From the NCBI RefSeq assembly GCF_001632805.1, contig NZ_CP007220.1:3472001-3536000 (forward strand): a stretch of 64,000 bases of DNA, given 5' to 3'. The notes below the pieces were generated by a model that worked only from the letters and a program-made list of their open reading frames with translations, ran no database searches and had not been told where the DNA came from. The stretch comes from Mycobacteroides chelonae CCUG 47445 (GTDB lineage: Bacteria > Actinomycetota > Actinomycetes > Mycobacteriales > Mycobacteriaceae). Positions within the stretch are counted from its first letter, which is position 1, and every line of letters starts with the position of its first letter. A program made the position numbers and the translations under genes. This document shows, one piece after another, positions 8,849 through 17,104 of the stretch.

Positions 8849-10170
8849 ACCGCCGCTCCCTGCTGAACGATGCGCCGCGCCGCGACATAGACCAGCGCAG
8901 CGGTGCCGATGCCCACGAGAGCATCTGAAAGCTGTGGCGCCCACAGGTGCGTGGCCAACGCCGACACCGCACCCGCCGCCCATGCCCCGAAGGATTCCCA
9001 CCGAACGGCCGATTCGCGCACACCCATTCCGTATCGCGGCAGCACCAACTGATCGAGGATCAGCACGGTCCCGATCGGCGGGACCACAACGCCCAACAGG
9101 GTCAGCCACTGCTCGAAATGCGACCACACCCCGAGCACCGCCGACAACACCCCCACTGCGCCCAGCAGTACCGCGAGCAATCGCATCTTGTGGCCGGTGA
9201 GCTGGCTCCACCCCACCGCGCCGTTGTACAGGCAATGCGTGCACACCGATCCCAGGTTGACGAAGACGAATGCGATGGATACCGGCACCAGCCAGCCACC
9301 CGCATCGATCAGCGCACCAAGGAAGTTCCCACCGTTCGTCGCGGGGGCACGGGCGGCACCCAGCGCCACGATCACGCCGCCGATCACCATCGCGATGCTG
9401 TTGCCCAGCGGGAAAGCCGCGAACGACGCCCAAAAGCCTTGTCGCCCATTGCGTGACCATCGCGTGAAGTCCGCGGTCATGCTCCCCGAATCGATGAAAC
9501 AGGCGACCACCAACGTCACCGCGGCTCCCATGCTCATCGCGGTCGCGCCCGCTGCCCCGCCGTACCCAAAGGCGTCTGATAGCGTCGAATTCCGCAGGGC
9601 CAGAACAATTGCCACTCCGCCGAGCAGCAGATACAACGGAGCAGCGACGAGACCGATCAGCGATAGCGCCCGGATACCGACCAGCGTCACCGCCACATAG
9701 CCGATACCCGCAGCAAGAGCAGTCCACCGCGCGTCCCATCCGGCGCTGCCTGCCAACACCGAGCCGGTGAGACCCGTCTGAAACGCGAACCAGCCGAGCA
9801 CCACGGTTGCCAGGAACGCACAGACCACGCGGTATCCGCGTCGCCCGAACGTCCCGATCGCGGTGAGCGCGAAGTTCTTTCCGGTCTTGCCGGCCAGGTA
9901 GCTCAAGGCGCCCACGTAGCCGGTCAGCACCGCGTTCCCCAATGCGATCGCCAACATGCCGCGCCAGAATCCCACCGAGTAGACGATCAGACCGCCGAAC
10001 ACCGCGCAGGTCAGGATCATCGGGAATCCGAGCCACACCGCGGCGACAGAGGTCAGACTTCGTCGCGAATGGGGTGGAACAGGCTCGTTCTCATACTCGG
10101 CGGCCCCGGATTCGGGCGCATCTACGGGGATTACGCCGACATCTGCTGAGGCAGCGACTTCTGTGGACAT
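8845..10170 (-). CDS. NCS1-family cytosine/purine-type permease
   Basis: A 441-residue integral membrane protein with about twelve helices, of the CodB/NCS1 class. Early landmarks are [22 protein letters not shown] and [27 protein letters not shown], the usual first intracellular segment. It should import a nitrogenous substrate by cation symport. The downstream, translationally coupled biuret hydrolase suggests biuret, a pyrimidine fragment or a related urea derivative, which is inference from context. Confidence 0.85.
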   Translation of the reverse strand: MSTEVAASADVGVIPVDAPESGAAEYENEPVPPHSRRSLTSVAAVWLGFPMILTCAVFGGLIVYSVGFWRGMLAIALGNAVLTGYVGALSYLAGKTGKNFALTAIGTFGRRGYRVVCAFLATVVLGWFAFQTGLTGSVLAGSAGWDARWTALAAGIGYVAVTLVGIRALSLIGLVAAPLYLLLGGVAIVLALRNSTLSDAFGYGGAAGATAMSMGAAVTLVVACFIDSGSMTADFTRWSRNGRQGFWASFAAFPLGNSIAMVIGGVIVALGAARAPATNGGNFLGALIDAGGWLVPVSIAFVFVNLGSVCTHCLYNGAVGWSQLTGHKMRLLAVLLGAVGVLSAVLGVWSHFEQWLTLLGVVVPPIGTVLILDQLVLPRYGMGVRESAVRWESFGAWAAGAVSALATHLWAPQLSDALVGIGTAALVYVAARRIVQQGAAV

Positions 10171-10220
10171 CGACGCACAGGATGCTCACGCAATGTTGCC
10201 TACGCAGTCCGTCCCGGTTA

Positions 10221-10249
10221 CGCGCGCGTGACGACGCACCGCGCGCGTG
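10221..10249. promoter_or_regulatory. Direct repeats upstream of the permease-biuH operon
   Basis: CGCGCGCGTG occurs at 10221-10230 and again at 10240-10249, a 19-base period placing both on about the same helix face, 51-79 bases before the permease start. Each copy contains the palindrome CGCGCG. This could be an operator for a nitrogen regulator, but CG-rich repeats occur by chance in this genome. Confidence 0.35.
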
Positions 10250-10278
10250 GATGCCTCCAGATCTCTGCGGGCACAGGT

Positions 10279-11409
10279 CTATACGTGCGCTCCCCAGCCG
10301 AACACCCGTGAGGTCAGCAGAACGAGGCCCAGTGACACCGCCGCTACCACAACCAAACCGATCACCGCGACCACCAGAGGACGCCAGCCGCTGCGGGCGA
10401 TCTCCCGGAAGTTGGTGTTCAGTCCGACTCCGGCGAAGGTCAGCAGAAACGCCCACTTGGACACGTTGACCAGGTTGTTGACCTGCCCCTTGGTCAGCCA
10501 TCCAAGGGTGACGACGGTGGACACCGCCAGGAACCCGAGAACGAACTTGGGGAACTTGTCCCATACGAAGGCCGCCTTGGCCTTGATCCCGGGTGCGAGG
10601 GTCTCGGCCTCACCGCGGGCCGCCCAGTACAACGCGAACCCGAGCACCACGAAGCCAATGAGCGCGTTGCGCGTGGACTTGACGACTGTCGCAATGTCAC
10701 CGGCGTGCTCGGAGTACAGGCGCCCGGTCGCCACCGTCTCTGCGGTGTTGTCGACGGCCAAGCCCGCCCAAAGGCCGAACTCGTAGTCGGTGAGTCCGAG
10801 CCCGTGGCCGATCGCCGGAAGGGTGAACAGCGCCACCGCACCCAGCGCGAGGATGGACGCGATGGCATAGCTGACATCCGAATTGCGCGCACGGATAGCG
10901 CCCTTGGCCGCGATGATGGCCGACACCCCGCAGATCGAGGTACCGATCGCCAGTAGCGAACCCAGCTTTCCGCTCAGACCAAACCACTTGGCCGCCAACA
11001 GAATGATGGTGCCCGCCACCGTCATGTCGATCAGGATCTGCACCAGGCTGGTGCCGCCCAGCTTGAGGACATCCCCCAGCACGAAGCGCGCGCCCAGCGC
11101 GACGATGCCGATCTTGAGCCAGAACTCGTATGTCTGCACGCCCGGCCGGAAGATGCGGTGCAACCCGATGGTGTTGGTGATCAACAGACCGATCACGATG
11201 GCCCACAACACATATTCGATGTCGGGGACGGTCCAGTGCTGCGCCTTGGCGAGGTCCTTCCACCAAATCTGCGCGTACTTGCCCAGCAAGCCCACACCGA
11301 TGAGCAGCAAGATGCCCGGAACGTAGTCCAGTGGCCGCGTAGAGGTGAAGCTCGCTTCGGGGTTTTCGTACGCCTCGTCGGCGTTCTGCGTCTCGGTCTT
11401 TGACGTCAT
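10279..11409 (-). CDS. YeiH/UPF0324 family putative sulfate exporter
   Basis: A 376-residue membrane protein with about ten helices. It has YeiH landmarks: [15 protein letters not shown], the [18 protein letters not shown] helix, [34 protein letters not shown] and [17 protein letters not shown]. The family is annotated as sulfate or sulfonate exporters with little direct proof. I start at ATG 11409 (MTSKTETQ) because the 51-residue gene upstream ends at 11414; the longer frame would overlap it. Mycobacterial copies usually have this charged N-terminal extension. Confidence 0.82.
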   Translation of the reverse strand: MTSKTETQNADEAYENPEASFTSTRPLDYVPGILLLIGVGLLGKYAQIWWKDLAKAQHWTVPDIEYVLWAIVIGLLITNTIGLHRIFRPGVQTYEFWLKIGIVALGARFVLGDVLKLGGTSLVQILIDMTVAGTIILLAAKWFGLSGKLGSLLAIGTSICGVSAIIAAKGAIRARNSDVSYAIASILALGAVALFTLPAIGHGLGLTDYEFGLWAGLAVDNTAETVATGRLYSEHAGDIATVVKSTRNALIGFVVLGFALYWAARGEAETLAPGIKAKAAFVWDKFPKFVLGFLAVSTVVTLGWLTKGQVNNLVNVSKWAFLLTFAGVGLNTNFREIARSGWRPLVVAVIGLVVVAAVSLGLVLLTSRVFGWGAHV

Positions 11410-11413
11410 CGGG

Positions 11414-11569
11414 TCACCACGGAATCGTGGGCAGCACATTGGCCACCGCGAGTAGGGCGATCACACCGGCGATGATGGTTGCCCACCAGTCGACGCCGAT
11501 GCGCGCGATGAGGGAGGTTGTGGGCTGACCCTCGGTAGGTGCCGGGGCGCCGGACTGTTCGTCGGTCAC
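11414..11569 (-). CDS. Small single-helix membrane protein upstream of yeiH
   Basis: A 51-residue frame starting GTG at 11569. Residues 1-25 are polar ([17 protein letters not shown]), then a conserved-looking [20 protein letters not shown] helix. It ends five bases before the YeiH start, implying translational coupling. Composition and position argue for a real accessory subunit; I do not recognise a family. Confidence 0.55.
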   Translation of the reverse strand: MTDEQSGAPAPTEGQPTTSLIARIGVDWWATIIAGVIALLAVANVLPTIPW

Positions 11570-11647
11570 GGACCAGAATCTTCGTGGCGTGCCACCAGGC
11601 TCACAAGACATCCGCTCGTATTGAATCGAGGCGGGGCCCGGGATCGA

Positions 11648-11665
11648 ACTTGACACCCGTCAAGT
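11648..11665. promoter_or_regulatory. Palindromic operator upstream of acyl-CoA ligase
   Basis: ACTTGAC-ACCC-GTCAAGT is a perfect inverted repeat with seven-base arms, 46 bases before the GTG of the ligase and in the divergent region shared with the small membrane gene. The left arm contains TTGACA, a -35-like box, so a bound TetR- or GntR-type repressor would block transcription. Confidence 0.5.
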
Positions 11666-11711
11666 ACAGTCGACGGCGCCCGCAGACAACGCCGTCGGAA
11701 GGTCTTCGTCC

Positions 11712-13250
11712 GTGTACCCAGGTGCCCACGCCGCCCAGTTCCCCGACAAGCCCGCCGTCATCATGGCAGGCTCCGGAGCCACTCTCACCTACGGACAATT
11801 GGACGAGCAATCCAGGCGGCTGGCCCGGTACTGGTATGACACCGGACTGCGCAAGGGCGATCATGTGGCATTGCTCAGCGACAACGTCCCCGAGGTGTTC
11901 GTTGTGTACTGGGCCGCATTGCGTTCGGGCCTCTACATCACGTCGGTCAATCACCATCTGGCCCCCGCAGAGGTCAGCTACATCGTCAACGACTCAGGTT
12001 CAACAGCACTCGTGGTCGCCGCCGGTGTGCGCGAACAGGCCGTGGCAATTCTCGACGATATTCCGGCGGTCACGCAGCGTCTCGCGTTCGGCGGCGAGGT
12101 ACCCGGGTACGGCTCATACGAGGACGCCCTGGCCGGCGCCGCCGACGAACCACTGCCCTCGCAGCCCGCGGGATCGGACATGCTGTATTCCTCGGGAACC
12201 ACCGGACGCCCCAAAGGCATCAAGGTTCCCCTCATGGATCGGCAGGTCGACGAACCAAATCCGTTCGCGATGCTCTTCGCTCATCTCTACGGATTCGACG
12301 CCGACACCGTGTACCTGTCGCCGGCACCGATCTATCACGCCGCACCCTTGCGGTTCTGCGGCTTTGTGCAGTCGATGGGCGGCACCGCCGTGGTGATGGA
12401 ACGCTTCGATGCCGATGACGCCTTGGCGGCCATCGAGAAGTACCGGATCACCCACAGCCAATGGGTACCCACAATGTTCGTGCGAATGCTGAAGCTGCCC
12501 AAGGAAACCCGGCTGCGGCACGATACTTCGTCTTTGAAGGTCGCGATCCATGCCGCCGCGCCATGCCCGGTCCAGGTGAAGCATTCGATGATCGACTGGT
12601 GGGGGCCGATCCTCTACGAGTACTACTCCTCGACCGAAGGCAACGGCGTCACATTCATCGACTGCGAGAACTGGCTCAAGCGACCGGGCTCTGTCGGCAG
12701 CCCGGCGCTGGGCGTGCTGCACATCTGCGATGAGGAAGGTACAGAGCTGCAAACCGGCGAGGCCGGGCTGGTGTACTTCGAACGCGAGGAACGACCCTTC
12801 GCCTATCATAATGACGACGAAAAGACCCGCAGTGCTTGCCATCCCGAACACGATACCTGGACGACGACGGGCGATATCGGATACGTCGACGACGACGGAT
12901 TCCTCTTTCTGACCGACCGCAAGGCATTCATGATCATCTCCGGCGGCGTCAACATCTACCCCCAGGAGATCGAGAACTCCCTGGCACTACACCCCCAGGT
13001 GTTGGACGTTGCGGTGATCGGAGTGCCCGATTCCGAGATGGGCGAGGCGGTCAAGGCCGTGGTGCAGCCCGCCGACCCCTCGGCCGACCAGGACACGCTG
13101 GCCGCCGAGCTGACGGAATTCCTGCGCGAACGCATTGCCCGATACAAAGTTCCCCGCAGCTTTGACTTCACCGACACCCTTCCGCGTACCCCCACCGGTA
13201 AGCTCGCCAAAGGACTTTTGCGCCAGAAGTATTGGGAAGGGGCTCGATGA
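11712..13250 (+). CDS. AMP-binding acyl-CoA ligase (FadD-type)
   Basis: A 512-residue ANL enzyme. The P-loop MLYSSGTTGRPKG lies at about residue 158, the A5 region reads EYYSSTEGNG, the hinge TGDIGYVDDDGFLFLTDRK follows, and the C-terminal catalytic lysine is in TPTGKLAKG near the end. It activates a carboxylic acid as AMP ester and then CoA thioester; mycobacterial FadD relatives act on fatty or sterol side-chain acids, and the substrate here is unknown. Start GTG at 11712 leaves a somewhat short N-terminus. It overlaps the following lipoprotein gene by ATGA. Confidence 0.88.
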   Translation: MYPGAHAAQFPDKPAVIMAGSGATLTYGQLDEQSRRLARYWYDTGLRKGDHVALLSDNVPEVFVVYWAALRSGLYITSVNHHLAPAEVSYIVNDSGSTALVVAAGVREQAVAILDDIPAVTQRLAFGGEVPGYGSYEDALAGAADEPLPSQPAGSDMLYSSGTTGRPKGIKVPLMDRQVDEPNPFAMLFAHLYGFDADTVYLSPAPIYHAAPLRFCGFVQSMGGTAVVMERFDADDALAAIEKYRITHSQWVPTMFVRMLKLPKETRLRHDTSSLKVAIHAAAPCPVQVKHSMIDWWGPILYEYYSSTEGNGVTFIDCENWLKRPGSVGSPALGVLHICDEEGTELQTGEAGLVYFEREERPFAYHNDDEKTRSACHPEHDTWTTTGDIGYVDDDGFLFLTDRKAFMIISGGVNIYPQEIENSLALHPQVLDVAVIGVPDSEMGEAVKAVVQPADPSADQDTLAAELTEFLRERIARYKVPRSFDFTDTLPRTPTGKLAKGLLRQKYWEGAR

Positions 13251-13561
13251 GAACGGTGGCCGCGATCTGCATTGCCGGGGGGCTGCTCGCAGGGTGTTCG
13301 ACACCCGCCACCCCAGAAGGGCCGTCAAGCCCATCGAGTGCAACCGTTCCGGTGATTCAACCGGGCGTCATGCCCCAGCTCGTCGGCTTGCAGTGGACCG
13401 ACGTGAAGCCGGTTCTGCGCAAGCTGGGTCGAGTGAGCGTCACGACCAAAGAGGTCCCCGTGGATGATTCCCAACAGAAATCCCGGATCGTCGCGCAAGA
13501 TCCCGCCGCTGGTGCACATCTTGAACCGGGCGCGAAGATCACGCTGACTTTCGGAATCTAA
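13247..13561 (+). CDS. PASTA-domain lipoprotein
   Basis: A 104-residue exported protein with lipobox LLAGC at residues 12-16, so the mature protein begins at Cys16. A Pro/Ser/Thr-rich linker is followed by a single PASTA-like domain (MPQLVGLQWTDVKPVLRKLG, then IVAQDPAAGAHLEPGAKITLTFG). PASTA domains bind peptidoglycan or muropeptides in kinases and PBPs; a free lipoprotein form is less usual. Its ATG overlaps the ligase stop (ATGA), indicating coupled translation. Confidence 0.8.
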   Translation: MRTVAAICIAGGLLAGCSTPATPEGPSSPSSATVPVIQPGVMPQLVGLQWTDVKPVLRKLGRVSVTTKEVPVDDSQQKSRIVAQDPAAGAHLEPGAKITLTFGI

Positions 13562-13796
13562 AGTCCAGCAACACTATTCAAAACGCTCACGGGTCGATCC
13601 CGTCTTGAGTGAACGTGCGGTCCGACACACGCGCCAATGAGGCCCGTGTTCCTCCCGTGCCGCATCGTGACGTCGAGTTCGCGCCACCCTCTTCCGCATC
13701 TGTGTCCTTGACACGGCAGCACACCCATTGCAATGCTCACGATATTCACATACCGTCAGCATCTGAATACACCGAGTTCACTCACCGAGGAGGATC

Positions 13797-14684
13797 ATGG
13801 CCACATATCCAGATCGCCCCATCGCCGGTTCCCGGATCGTCATCACCGGTGCCACCAACGGGATCGGGAAGGAAATTGCCCGTGCGCTGGTGCGGCGCGG
13901 GGCGCTACTCACGCTGGTGGCGCGCGACCCCGTCAAGGCAGCCGACACGATCCGGGAGCTGGCGGCCGAGAACGGGGCGATCACCGCACCGGAGTACATC
14001 CAGGCAGACCTCGCCGACCTGGACTCGGTGCGGGCAGCGGCCCGCGAGATCGCCGCGACACACCCCCGGATCGACACCCTGGTGAACAACGCCGGCATCC
14101 ATTCCCTGTCGAGCAAGCCCAGCGTGGACGGCTTTGATCTGATGACGGCGACCAACCACCTCGGACCATTTCTGCTGACCAACCTGTTGTTGGAGCCGAT
14201 CATCGCCGCGGATCACGCGCGCATCGTCATCACCGCATCCGAGGCACACCGATCATGGCCGCGCATCAACTTGGACCGATTCGCAGAACCGCGCTCCTAC
14301 AACGCCATTGGCTCCGAGGTCCGGTACGGACAGTCCAAGTTGATGAACATCCTGTTCACCCAGGAACTCGCGCGGCGGCTGGAGGGCAGCGGGGTGACGG
14401 TCAACTGCTTCTGCCCGGGCATGGTCTCGACTGGACTGGTTCGGGACAGCCGCATCCTCACCGCTGCGGCGGGCCTGGCCGCACGCACACCGTTCGTGCG
14501 GCGCCCCGACCAGGGAGCCCGGATGGGGATTCGGCTGGTGCTCGATGACAACCTCGCGACAATCAGCGGGCAGTTCTTCACGTCGACCCCGGGCCTGGGC
14601 GTACTGCCCGCCGTCCGGATCCGCTCCAACCAGCACGCACAAGAGGAACTCTGGCAGCGGTCACGCGAGTTGGTGAACCTGTAG
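13797..14684 (+). CDS. Short-chain dehydrogenase/reductase
   Basis: A 295-residue SDR of the retinol-dehydrogenase-like type: ITGATNGIGKEIA (TGxxxGIG) at residue 17, LVNNAGIHS, the HLGPFLLTNLLL helix, and the YGQSK catalytic YxxxK pair. The ATG is preceded by a strong GAGGAGG site. The long C-terminal part and RVVIT..H pattern suit oxidation of a bulky alcohol or aldehyde. The 235 bases upstream hold its promoter; I see no further gene there. Confidence 0.88.
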   Translation: MATYPDRPIAGSRIVITGATNGIGKEIARALVRRGALLTLVARDPVKAADTIRELAAENGAITAPEYIQADLADLDSVRAAAREIAATHPRIDTLVNNAGIHSLSSKPSVDGFDLMTATNHLGPFLLTNLLLEPIIAADHARIVITASEAHRSWPRINLDRFAEPRSYNAIGSEVRYGQSKLMNILFTQELARRLEGSGVTVNCFCPGMVSTGLVRDSRILTAAAGLAARTPFVRRPDQGARMGIRLVLDDNLATISGQFFTSTPGLGVLPAVRIRSNQHAQEELWQRSRELVNL

Positions 14685-14732
14685 CACCGTGTCTGCGCGG
14701 CCGCCATCGCCGATGTCAGGTACAGAGAAGGC

Positions 14733-15182
14733 ATGCGACTGTGGTCTCTACATCCGTGCAATCTCGATGCCAAGGGGCTGGTCGCGTGCTGGCGGGAAAC
14801 GCTCTTGGCGCAGAAGGTTCTGCAGGGAGGCACCCGCGGATACCGCAACCACCCGCAGCTGGACCGGTTCGCATCGTTGGCACAGCCAGTTGCCGCCATT
14901 GGCGTCTACCTGGTCGGCCTCGCCAATGAGGCCGACCAACGCGGATATCGGTTCAACCGTGGGCTCATCGGTTTTCCTGCGGCCGCGTTCGAACCGTTGA
15001 TCGACGTTCATCGCGGGCAACTCGCCTACGAACGCTGGCTGTTGGACACCAAACTGGCGCAACGTAACCCGGACCTTCTAGCGACCGATAGTCCCATGCG
15101 GCTGCGCCCGCATCCGCTCTTTCGCCCGGTGCGCGGCGACATCGAAAACTGGGAGAAGGTATTGCCCGCCTACCCCGGGTGA
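14733..15182 (+). CDS. Pyrimidine-dimer DNA glycosylase family protein (Pyr_excise)
   Basis: A 149-residue protein opening MRLWSLHPCNLDAKGLVACWRETLLAQ, with GGTRGYRNHPQLDRF, which is the signature of the PF03013 family related to T4 endonuclease V. Known members cut the glycosyl bond of UV dimers; many bacterial copies are only annotated by homology. It lies just beyond the left edge of the biosynthetic cluster and ends two bases from the broken hydrolase gene on the other strand. Confidence 0.82.
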   Translation: MRLWSLHPCNLDAKGLVACWRETLLAQKVLQGGTRGYRNHPQLDRFASLAQPVAAIGVYLVGLANEADQRGYRFNRGLIGFPAAAFEPLIDVHRGQLAYERWLLDTKLAQRNPDLLATDSPMRLRPHPLFRPVRGDIENWEKVLPAYPG

Positions 15183-15184
15183 GT

Positions 15185-17104
15185 TCACGTACAGAAGACA
15201 CCACCCGGTTCTGCCGCCACGCAACCCGGGGCAACATCGGCGTAGGGCACATCACCAAAGTTGGCTGTGACGGTGAGCTTCCTGTCTCCGAAAACTGTCC
15301 GCTGCACGAGTCGATCCGCAGTGAGCCATTCGAATGTGGACAGGGGTTCAGTACCCGCGGTGTCGCTCAGCGTGGAATAGAACTTCTGCAGGGCCGCTAA
15401 ATCAGCCCCTTCACGGTCAAGGGTGTCCGTATTCAAGGCGTACATCAGTGGGGCCAGATTGAGCAGCGCTAAGAGCGCCCGACTCCGCTTCTCGGCAGGG
15501 AGCTTGTTGAACGGCAGCTCCCACCTATCAGTGCTGACCAACGAGTCGTGAAATACGCTCTCATATAGCGGAATTCGATACTTTGGATTGAACATCGTGT
15601 CGTGCAGCACCGGCGGGAGCTGAACTTTCCTGAAGAAGAACTGGGGTCCGTCTTCCCCCCAATATTCTCCCCAGATTCCTTTGTCCCGCTCAAGGGGCCA
15701 CAGGGCGGAAATGATGGGTGTGCTGGACCCATGACTGAATGCCACGGCGCTCGTGGCCCAGGAACCCACCGTTTCCGAACCCAGCACATACCGCTTGCCA
15801 ATGTCGTCGAGCCGCTTCAAGCGGTTGCGCCGGTCTTGGGCTTGTGTCATCGGGTGGCCCGGCGTGTAGTCATCGAAAGTCACACCGGTCGCGTCGACGT
15901 CCACGAAGACGCTGTTGGCACCGTTTGCCGTGCGCGAGCGAACCCGCGCCTGCACGAGGTCAGGCATCTGCGCTAGGGCTTGCGAGCTGAGGTAGCAGCC
16001 GCGGTCTTGAAAACCGTTGACGGTCTTTCCTTCTGCGGTGTGGACGCAGGCATTGGGATAGATACCCGCCGGCCATCGCGACCCGGGATTATCGATCTCC
16101 CCCGCTGGGTCTTGGGCATTGTCAAAGGACACATATGGCCCAACCAGGTACCCAGCTTCTTTCGCTGCCTCAACGGCTGCGGAGTTCATGGCCGGGTCCC
16201 CATCGTCGTCATACCCAAGCCACATTCGCCGTATCCCCAACGCATGCAGCCGCAGCACTGTTTCAGGTTCACGCCCACCCGCCCACGTGTACGCGTGAAA
16301 TGCCCCGATGAGCTTTTGTACGTCGGGATTGGCCTTAATTTTGTCGGCCAGGGTGACGAACTTGTTCTGCACTTGGAGCAGCGTGCGGTAATCCCGTGCC
16401 GCGGCCGTGGGCGATCCGTCGGTAATCGCCATAAACACGGCATAGTTCTGGGTGCCGCGGCTCTTGCTGAATGTGTGCGACACCGTGCCCACCAGGCTGG
16501 AGTCCAGGGTCAGCGTCGAGCCCAGATCCGTGGGCACGACATAGCTAACCCCGGTGCCCACGTAGGATTAGCCCAAGATTGGCATGGCCAGTTCCTGTAT
16601 GGGATGGTCGCCCACGATGCCTACCTCGGGTTTGGTCCAGGTGGGATAGTGAATAGGGATGCTCACGCCGCCCCCGAGAGGCAATTGCAGGTCTGTGGCA
16701 TCGGCGCCCGCAACGGGCCATGCCAGGTTCTGATCTCGATCACTCGTCACATCGACAACGAGTCCGGCACCGCGAGCAGTCGCGGTAAACGTAAATCCGC
16801 TGTGCGGATAGCTCCACTTCGCCGACCCGCGATCGTCTATCTGAACCGCACTCGGCGCACCAATACGTGTCGCGGTCGCCCGTGAAAGCTCCGCCGCTCC
16901 GTTCACACTGAGGTCGCGGAGATCCAATTGCAGAACGTCTTCCCCGACAGGGAAGGTGACCATTGAGCCATCACGGGAAATGGTCGGCTTCGCGGAACGC
17001 GGACCCGAAGAGACACACGCTACGGCCGCAATGAGCACGACAACTGCGACAACAAATGCGCCTCCCCGCGCAACCCCATCACCTGAGGGTGAATCACAGA
17101 TCAT
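15185..17104 (-). pseudogene. Glycoside-hydrolase-like secreted protein, split by in-frame TAA
   Basis: Two open frames (17104-16568 and 16561-15185) lie in the same frame, separated only by TAA at 16570-16568. Read through, they give about 638 residues: a signal or lipoprotein-type N-terminus (FVVAVVVLIAAVAC), a beta-rich domain, then a probable TIM-barrel part with IRRMWLGYDDDGDP, SVFVDVDATGVTFDD, GSETVGSWAT and WGEYWGEDG, resembling GH101-type or related hydrolases. The second part has no signal peptide and no ribosome site before its GTG, so an independent gene is unlikely. The ATG at 17104 overlaps the regulator stop (ATGA). A sequencing error must be excluded. Confidence 0.65.

Noticed and set aside
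8849..10036. Long N-terminal extension of the biuret hydrolase frame
   Set aside because: It runs in an alternative frame through the NCS1 permease; homology to BiuH begins at ATG 8848, which overlaps the permease stop.
15980..16885. 301-codon plus-strand frame opposite the broken hydrolase
   Set aside because: No recognisable domain and poor codon use; the minus-strand frame carries a signal peptide and enzyme-like motifs.
16562..17104. Treating the 178-residue N-terminal part as an independent small secreted protein
   Set aside because: It joins the following frame in phase across a single TAA, and the second part has no start signal or signal peptide of its own.
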